This document shows positions 59,041 to 64,000 of a DNA stretch of 64,000 bases, piece by piece. This DNA comes from Sabulicella rubraurantiaca (GTDB taxonomy: Bacteria > Pseudomonadota > Alphaproteobacteria > Acetobacterales > Acetobacteraceae), in NCBI RefSeq assembly GCF_017355885.1, contig NZ_JAFEUU010000003.1, positions 186,001 to 250,000 of the forward strand, in the 5' to 3' direction. The stretch's first letter is position 1. Every line of letters starts with the position of its first letter. The notes beneath the pieces were generated by a model, which worked only from the letters and a program-made list of their open reading frames with translations, did no database searches and had not been told where the DNA came from. The position numbers were made by a program, and so were the translations under genes.

Positions 59041-59964
59041 CTATCCAGCCCAATCCTTGGTCACTAGCCGGTCGCCCGGCTGGAGCAGGGCGCCTGCGCC
59101 ACGCCCAATCTCCGCCGCCGCCTCGGCATCGGCCAGCAGCGCGGCGCGCAGGAACAGCACGGCAAGCGTGGCGGTCCGGGCATGGAAAGTGGGCGCGACA
59201 TGGCCCGCGCCGGCTTCCTCCCGGCCCGCGAAGGCCAGGTGCCCGGCCTCGGCGAAGACCACGGCCGCCTGCGGCGTGCCGCTGATCGCCTCGAAGATCG
59301 CCAGCCTTTCCTCCGGCCCCGCGCGGTCCAGCACCGTCCGGTCCTCCGAGCCCGTCACGTGCAGCAGCGGTACGCGGATGGCGTTCGCGGCGGGCGGGCC
59401 GAAGAAGCCCAGCACGGGCGAGATGAGGATGCCCGCGCGCAGCCGCCCATCCGGGATGCGGGGCAAGGATAGCGGCAGCGCCTGGCCCAGCGCGTGCTGC
59501 GCCGTCCAGGATCCGAAGGAATGACCGGCGATCGCGATGCGCGCGGAGTCGAGCCGCGCGCCCAGGCGCCGCTGCGCCTCGTCCAGGGCGAAGGGAACGT
59601 CCAGCAGGCGGTTCGCCGCGGCCATCGGGTCGCGCGCCGCATTGCGCATGGCGGCGAAGGGATCGGCCCGGTCACGCCAGATCGCGGTGTCGCTGCCCGC
59701 GTGCTGCAGGTGCAGCGCGATGAAGCCCGAGCCCGCGAGCGCCTGGCCCAGGTAGGCCATGCCTTCGCGCGAGCCGCCGAGGCCGTGGGAGATGAGGATG
59801 AGCGGCGCGGGCTCGTCGCCTGCGGGCAGGCGCAGCAGCACCGGCACGTCGCGGTTTCGAGCGGCGTCGCGCCAGGTTTCGCGCCGCTCCGCCGGGACGG
59901 CGGCGCCGGCAGCGGTGGGAAGAATGAAGGGCAGGCTCATGGCGAGGCGGCGGGGCGGCGTCAT
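59041..59964 (-). CDS. Exported alpha/beta hydrolase (PAF-acetylhydrolase/dienelactone-hydrolase-like)
   Basis: This is a 307-residue hydrolase. The start at 59964 gives a signal-like N-terminus with a twin-arginine (TPPRRLAMSLPFILPTAAGA); Met9 at 59940 is an alternative that would remove the arginines. The fold is clear from LILISHGLGGSREGM, the nucleophile elbow AGHSFGSW, TGSEDRTV (acidic residue) and FAEAGHLAFAG (histidine). It resembles the platelet-activating-factor acetylhydrolase-like bacterial group. Probable location is the periplasm. It is followed by the SRPBCC gene and divergent from the dehydrogenase at 60044. Confidence 0.85.
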   Translation of the reverse strand: MTPPRRLAMSLPFILPTAAGAAVPAERRETWRDAARNRDVPVLLRLPAGDEPAPLILISHGLGGSREGMAYLGQALAGSGFIALHLQHAGSDTAIWRDRADPFAAMRNAARDPMAAANRLLDVPFALDEAQRRLGARLDSARIAIAGHSFGSWTAQHALGQALPLSLPRIPDGRLRAGILISPVLGFFGPPAANAIRVPLLHVTGSEDRTVLDRAGPEERLAIFEAISGTPQAAVVFAEAGHLAFAGREEAGAGHVAPTFHARTATLAVLFLRAALLADAEAAAEIGRGAGALLQPGDRLVTKDWAG

Positions 59965-60043
59965 CCCGCCCCCAACGCGCCGGGCTTCGCGTGGCTGCCC
60001 CGAGGGGCCATGCTGACACGAAGCTTTCACAAGGGGGATTCGC

Positions 60044-60937
60044 ATGGAACGTGTGGGATTCATCGGGCTGGGCAATATGGGCCGGCCCATGGCCGCCAAT
60101 ATCCGGCGGCGGCAATTTCCGATGACGGTGTTCGACCTCGCGCCCGGCCCCGTCGCCGCACTGACAGAGCTTGGCGCCGAGTCGGCGCCCGATGCCGGCA
60201 CGGTGGCGCGAGCCAGCGACGTGGTGATCACCATGCTGCCCGGCCCGCGCGAGGTGTCCTCCACCGTGCTCGGCCCAGTGCTGGAGAACGCCAGGCCCGG
60301 CGCGCTGGTGCTCGACATGTCCACGGTGGATCCGGAGACCACGGATGCTCTCGCCAAGGCCTGCGCGGAACGAGGCCTGGGCTTCGTGGACGCGCCGGTC
60401 GGTCGCCTCGCCGCCCATGCGGAGCGCGGGGAAAGCCTGTTCATGGTGGGCGGCTCCGACGCCGACGTGGCGCGGGCGCGGCCGCTGCTGGAGGCGATGG
60501 GAAGCACCATCCACCATTGCGGCGGGCCGGGGGCGGGGACGCGCACCAAGCTGGTGAACAACTACCTCGCCATTCTGCTCTGCCAGATGAACGCGGAGGC
60601 GCTGAGCCTCGCCACCGCCTTCGGCCTCGACCTGTCGAAGACGCTGGAGGTGCTGCACGGCACCACTGCCACCAACGGGCAGCTGGCGGTGAACTGGCCC
60701 AACAAAGTGCTGAAGGGCGACACCAAGCCCGGCTTCGCCATCGACCTCGCGCACAAGGACCTGTCCCTGATCCTCCAGGCCGCGAATACGGCGCGGGTGC
60801 CGCTGCCCATGGCGGCGGCGGGGCGCGAGGCCTTCACGGCGGCGCGGGCGCGCGGCATGGGGGGGCAGGATTTCTCCTCCATGCTGGACGCGCAATGCGC
60901 GGCTGCCGGAGTCGCGCCGCCGCGTCTCCCTTCCTGA
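60044..60937 (+). CDS. Beta-hydroxyacid dehydrogenase, sulfolactaldehyde reductase (YihU)-like
   Basis: This 297-residue NAD(P)-dependent oxidoreductase has the cofactor motif GFIGLGNMGRPMAANI and catalytic K169 in GTRTKLVNNY. DAPVGR (R121) and WPNKVLKGD followed by IDLAHKDLSL closely resemble YihU, the sulfolactaldehyde reductase, and gamma-hydroxybutyrate dehydrogenases. By my hand alignment a serine that contacts the sulfonate in YihU is Ala176 here, so the substrate is uncertain. No other sulfoquinovose genes are near. A phosphate symporter gene follows after 21 nt. Confidence 0.87.
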   Translation: MERVGFIGLGNMGRPMAANIRRRQFPMTVFDLAPGPVAALTELGAESAPDAGTVARASDVVITMLPGPREVSSTVLGPVLENARPGALVLDMSTVDPETTDALAKACAERGLGFVDAPVGRLAAHAERGESLFMVGGSDADVARARPLLEAMGSTIHHCGGPGAGTRTKLVNNYLAILLCQMNAEALSLATAFGLDLSKTLEVLHGTTATNGQLAVNWPNKVLKGDTKPGFAIDLAHKDLSLILQAANTARVPLPMAAAGREAFTAARARGMGGQDFSSMLDAQCAAAGVAPPRLPS

Positions 60938-60958
60938 TCGCGGCACGTTGGGCGGGCG

Positions 60959-62494
60959 ATGCAGGAACTAGCCTTTCTTCTCGAGTTCGCTGGTGAGGCG
61001 GCGCTGCTGCTCTGGGGGCTGCACATGGTGCAGACCGGGGTGCAGCGCGCCTTCGGCACGCGGCTGCGGGCGGGCCTCTCGCTTGCCCTCGGCACGCGGC
61101 GCCGCGCCTTCCTGGCGGGGCTGGTGACCACCTTCGCGCTGCAATCCTCCACCGCCACCGCCTTGATGGTGGCGGGCTTCGCTGCCTCCGGCTCCGTGGC
61201 GCTGGCCCCGGCGCTGGCGGCGGTGGCGGGGGCCAATCTCGGCACCGCCATCCTGGTGCCGCTGCTGTCGCTGGACACCGGGCCGCTCGCCTTCGGGCTC
61301 ATCCTCGCGGGGGTGGCGGTGTTCCGGCGCCGTCCCTCCTCGCGCCTGCGCGACCTTGGGCGCGTGGCGATCGGGCTGGGGTTGATCCTGCTCGCCCTGC
61401 ACATGCTGACGGCGACGCTGACGCCCATCGAGCAATCGCCGGGGCTGCGCGCGGTACTGGGCGCGATGGAGGGCAGGCCGCTGCTCTTCGTGCTGGTGGC
61501 GGCGGTGCTGGCCTGGGCCGCGCATTCCTCGCTGGCGGGGGTGTTGCTGGTCGCCTCGCTCGCCGCCTCGGGCAGCGTGGCGACGGCGGATGCGCTGGCC
61601 ATGGTGCTGGGCGCCAATCTCGGCTCCGCGCTCAACCCGCTGATCGAATCCGCCTCCGGCCCCGCCGGGCGGCGCATGCCGTTGGGCAATCTGCTGAACC
61701 GGCTGGCGGGGGTGGCGCTCGGCCTCGCTCTGCTGCCCTGGCTGGCCCCCGCCCTCGCGGCGCTGGAGCTCAAGCCCGCCACGCTGGTCGCCCTCGCGCA
61801 CCTGCTGTTCAACGTGGCGACGGGGCTGCTCTTCCTGCCCTTCCTGCCCGCCCTTGCGCGCCGGCTGGAGCGCCTGCTGCCCGACCCGCCGCCCGGGCCG
61901 GACCCCGGTGCACCACGCTTCCTGGACCGCGCGGCGCTGCGCGCCCCCTCGGTCGCGCTCGCCCAGGCGCAGCGCGAGGTGCTGCGCATGGCGGAGATGA
62001 TCGAGGACCGCATCGAAGGGCGCGAGACCGGCAATGGCGCCGCGACCGGACGGCTACAATCCGCCATCCACGCCTATCTGTCCGAGCTTCCTTCCGAATC
62101 CCTGGGCGAGGAGGAGGCGCGCCGCGCGGCCGATCTGCGCCACTTCGCCCAGGTGCTGGACCACACCATGCTGGCGCTGGAGGCAGACCTGCTGAAGCCG
62201 CTGGCACGGCGCCGCCGCGCCGGCGAGGCGGGGGAGGCGGTGCTGCGGGCGCTCAGGACGCAGATGCAGCTGGCGCTGACCGTCATGGTGCTGGACGACG
62301 CCACGGCCGCCCGCCGCCTCGTGGAAGCGAAGGAGGAGCTGCGCGAGGCGAATGGGGGCGAGGTGGCGCGCGAATTGGCGCGCGGGCTGCGGGTGGTGAC
62401 CGGCCAGCTGGCCGCCATCGCCCATCCGCTGCTGCTGCGGCGCGGCGAGCTGCTGCCGACGCGCCTCGTGGGTGGGCTCAGCTCCCCAGGCTGA
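60959..62494 (+). CDS. Na/Pi cotransporter family protein with PhoU-like C-terminal domain
   Basis: This is a 511-residue inner-membrane protein of the NptA/YjbB family. Two inverted PNaS repeats contain the QSS-type motifs (FALQSSTATALMVAGFAASG, and the second-repeat AHSSLAGVLLVASLAASG) and the paired GANLGTA and GANLGSALNP segments. About eight membrane helices lie before residue 310. Residues about 335-500 form a helical PhoU-like domain (QREVLRMAEMIEDRIEG). It moves phosphate, by coupling to sodium in characterised members; export is also known in the family. It overlaps uppP tail-to-tail by 17 nt. Confidence 0.92.
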   Translation: MQELAFLLEFAGEAALLLWGLHMVQTGVQRAFGTRLRAGLSLALGTRRRAFLAGLVTTFALQSSTATALMVAGFAASGSVALAPALAAVAGANLGTAILVPLLSLDTGPLAFGLILAGVAVFRRRPSSRLRDLGRVAIGLGLILLALHMLTATLTPIEQSPGLRAVLGAMEGRPLLFVLVAAVLAWAAHSSLAGVLLVASLAASGSVATADALAMVLGANLGSALNPLIESASGPAGRRMPLGNLLNRLAGVALGLALLPWLAPALAALELKPATLVALAHLLFNVATGLLFLPFLPALARRLERLLPDPPPGPDPGAPRFLDRAALRAPSVALAQAQREVLRMAEMIEDRIEGRETGNGAATGRLQSAIHAYLSELPSESLGEEEARRAADLRHFAQVLDHTMLALEADLLKPLARRRRAGEAGEAVLRALRTQMQLALTVMVLDDATAARRLVEAKEELREANGGEVARELARGLRVVTGQLAAIAHPLLLRRGELLPTRLVGGLSSPG

Positions 62495-63272
62495 GCACGA
62501 GCAGCATCACGAGGCCGATGGCGATCCGGTACCAGCCGAAAGGCGTGAAGCCGATCCGCGCGATGAAGGCCATGACGACGCGCACCGTCACCAGCGCCAC
62601 CAGGAAGGCGGAGACGAAGCCCACGGCGATCAGCCCGAGCCCATCCGCCGACAGCTCGTTCCGCACCTTGAACAGGGAGAAGGCGGTCGCCGCCAGCATG
62701 GTGGGAATGGCGAGCAGGAAGGAGAATTCCGCCGCCGCCTTGCGCTCCACCCCGCAAAGCAGGGCGGTGATGATGGTGGCGCCGGAGCGCGAGGTGCCGG
62801 GGATCATCGCCAGCACCTGGCCAAAGCCGATCAGCAGCGCCGCGCCCGGCCCCATCTCCTCCAGCGTGCGGATCGTGGGCACGCGGATCTGCCGCTCGAT
62901 CACGATGATGGCGATGCCACCCGCGATCAGCGCGAAGCACACCACCCAAGGGTCGAAGAGCAGCCGCGTGATCGTGCCGTGCAGCGTCGCGCCGATCACC
63001 AGGGCGGGCAGGAAGGCGAGGAGGAGGTTCACCGCCAGCGCCCGCTCATCCGTGCCCGGCACCCAGGCGCGCCGCGCCAGCGCGAAGAGACGGTCGCGGA
63101 ACAGCCAGATCACGGCCAGGATGGCGCCGAGCTGGATCGAGATCTCGAACACCTTGCCGGGCGGGCCCTGGAAGCCGATCAGCTCCCCCAGCAGGATCAG
63201 GTGGCCGGTGGAGGAGACGGGGAGGAACTCGGTAAGCCCCTCCAGCACGCCCATGAGGATTGCGTCGAGCAT
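62478..63272 (-). CDS. uppP: Undecaprenyl-diphosphatase UppP
   Basis: This is a 264-residue integral membrane phosphatase that recycles undecaprenyl pyrophosphate for cell-wall and polysaccharide synthesis. The two catalytic motifs are intact: EGLTEFLPVSSTGHLIL near the N-terminus and IPGTSRSGATI in the middle. About eight membrane helices are seen. It lies 3 nt downstream of proB, so the two are co-transcribed. It contributes to bacitracin tolerance in other bacteria. Confidence 0.96.
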   Translation of the reverse strand: MLDAILMGVLEGLTEFLPVSSTGHLILLGELIGFQGPPGKVFEISIQLGAILAVIWLFRDRLFALARRAWVPGTDERALAVNLLLAFLPALVIGATLHGTITRLLFDPWVVCFALIAGGIAIIVIERQIRVPTIRTLEEMGPGAALLIGFGQVLAMIPGTSRSGATIITALLCGVERKAAAEFSFLLAIPTMLAATAFSLFKVRNELSADGLGLIAVGFVSAFLVALVTVRVVMAFIARIGFTPFGWYRIAIGLVMLLVLSLGS

Positions 63273-63275
63273 GGT

Positions 63276-64000
63276 TCAGTCCTGAGTCAGGACGAGGTCG
63301 TCCCGGTGGATGATCTCGTCCCGGCCGCGCCAGCCGAGCAGGGTCTCGATCTCGTCGCTGCGATGGCCGGCGATGCGCGCGGCATCGGCGCTGTCATAGG
63401 CGCAAAGGCCGCGCGCCAGTTCGCGCCCCTCCAGGTCCTGCACGGAGACGGCGTCGCCGCGCGCGAACTCTCCCGAAACCTGGCGCACCCCAGCGGGGAG
63501 CAGGGAGCCGCCGCGCCGCAGCGCCCCGGCCGCCCCCGCATCCACCAGCAGCGCCCCCTGCGGCTGCAGCGAGCCGCCGATCCAGCGCTTGCGGGCGGTG
63601 CGCCCCTCCGGCGCGGGCAGGAACCAGGTGCAGCGCCCGCCGCCGCGCAGCGCGGCCAGCGGGTTCATCCCCTCGCCCTTGGCGATGGCCATGGCGCAGC
63701 CCGCGGCGGTGGCGATGCGCGCCGCGATCAGCTTGGTGCGCATGCCGCCGGAGGAATAGCCGGGCGGCGGCTCGCCCCCCATGGCCATGATCTCGTCGGT
63801 GATGCGCTCCACCACCGGCAAGTGCGCAGCGCCGGGATCCTTGCGCGGGTCGGCAGTGTAGAGCCCGTCAATGTCGGAGAACAGGATCAGCGCGTCGGCG
63901 CCGATCATCTCCGCCACGCGGGCGGCGAGGCGGTCATTGTCGCCGAAGCGGATCTCCGCCGTCGCCACCGTGTCGTTCTCGTTGATGACGGGCACGCATC
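63276..64000 (-). CDS. proB: Glutamate 5-kinase (N-terminus cut by window edge)
   Basis: The last 240 or so residues are visible. The amino acid kinase domain shows [20 protein letters not shown] and [14 protein letters not shown], the [21 protein letters not shown] segment and [14 protein letters not shown]-terminal PUA domain follows ([24 protein letters not shown]). It catalyses the first step of proline synthesis. The start lies upstream, beyond position 64000. The uppP gene follows after 3 nt. Confidence 0.96.
   Translation of the reverse strand, partial: CVPVINENDTVATAEIRFGDNDRLAARVAEMIGADALILFSDIDGLYTADPRKDPGAAHLPVVERITDEIMAMGGEPPPGYSSGGMRTKLIAARIATAAGCAMAIAKGEGMNPLAALRGGGRCTWFLPAPEGRTARKRWIGGSLQPQGALLVDAGAAGALRRGGSLLPAGVRQVSGEFARGDAVSVQDLEGRELARGLCAYDSADAARIAGHRSDEIETLLGWRGRDEIIHRDDLVLTQD

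Overview
This is a GC-rich, gene-dense chromosomal window of an alphaproteobacterium. It fits the Acetobacteraceae best (Roseomonas-like). Pointers are three orphan Bug/TctC-type solute-binding proteins, several CaiB/BaiF CoA-transferases, an AddA-type recombination helicase, an alphaproteobacterial XRE regulator next to lnt, and frequent GTG starts with 4-nt GTGA or ATGA gene overlaps. No phage genes, transposases, integrases or CRISPR arrays are visible. Long antisense ORFs are shadows of the high GC content.

Layout. 1-9.1 kb (minus strand) is a tightly overlapping CoA-ester catabolic operon: three CaiB/BaiF transferases, enoyl-CoA hydratase, acyl-CoA dehydrogenase, MmgE/PrpD, a MaoC/FAS1-type hydratase, a CitE-like lyase and a Bug protein. 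Its core matches the itaconate (Ict-Ich-Ccl) degradation gene set. 9.3-12.3 kb holds a Bug protein, an SGNH hydrolase, a small secreted protein and a DedA protein. 12.6-14.4 kb is a visibly less GC-rich patch with an H-NS-family protein, a structured leader and a membrane-anchored alpha/beta hydrolase, ending at a tRNA-Ala(GGC). 14.6-16 kb encodes a two-subunit 3-oxoacid CoA-transferase. 16.3-24.1 kb carries addA (without addB beside it), a PEP-CTERM protein, trxA, a small HTH-like protein and hrpB. 24.3-28.7 kb has two SDRs around an FAH-family hydrolase, a small conserved protein and an ATPase fused through a membrane segment to a C-terminal domain. 28.7-34.6 kb holds a DUF938 methyltransferase, a ferredoxin-NADP reductase, tsaE-amgK-murU-lnt and an XRE regulator. 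34.6-44.5 kb is mixed metabolism: a metallo-hydrolase remnant, an MDR oxidoreductase, a DUF4149 protein, a Bug protein, a TTC38-like protein, a PLP decarboxylase, gnd-gntK, an RraA-like protein, a lipoprotein, an asparaginase-like protein and a thioesterase. 44.7-55.1 kb is the most striking locus. 55-64 kb holds an M23 peptidase, xseA, purD, an SRPBCC protein, a hydrolase, a beta-hydroxyacid dehydrogenase, an Na/Pi symporter, uppP and the end of proB.

The 44.7-55.1 kb operon encodes a 2347-residue highly reducing type I polyketide synthase (KS-AT-DH-degenerate MT-ER-KR-ACP), an alpha-oxoamine synthase, a small N-formyltransferase-fold protein and a KpsS/LipB-like capsule protein. Consecutive genes overlap by GTGA. 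This resembles the rhizobial rkp-1 capsule locus, but a formyltransferase sits where a short-chain dehydrogenase would be expected. My inference is that it makes a sphingoid-like amino-lipid, perhaps N-formylated, for attaching a surface polysaccharide.

A second unexplained signal is a roughly 108-bp structured intergenic element present twice (24123 and 41286). Each copy follows a terminator hairpin at the end of a gene, and its two internal stems are preserved despite base changes.
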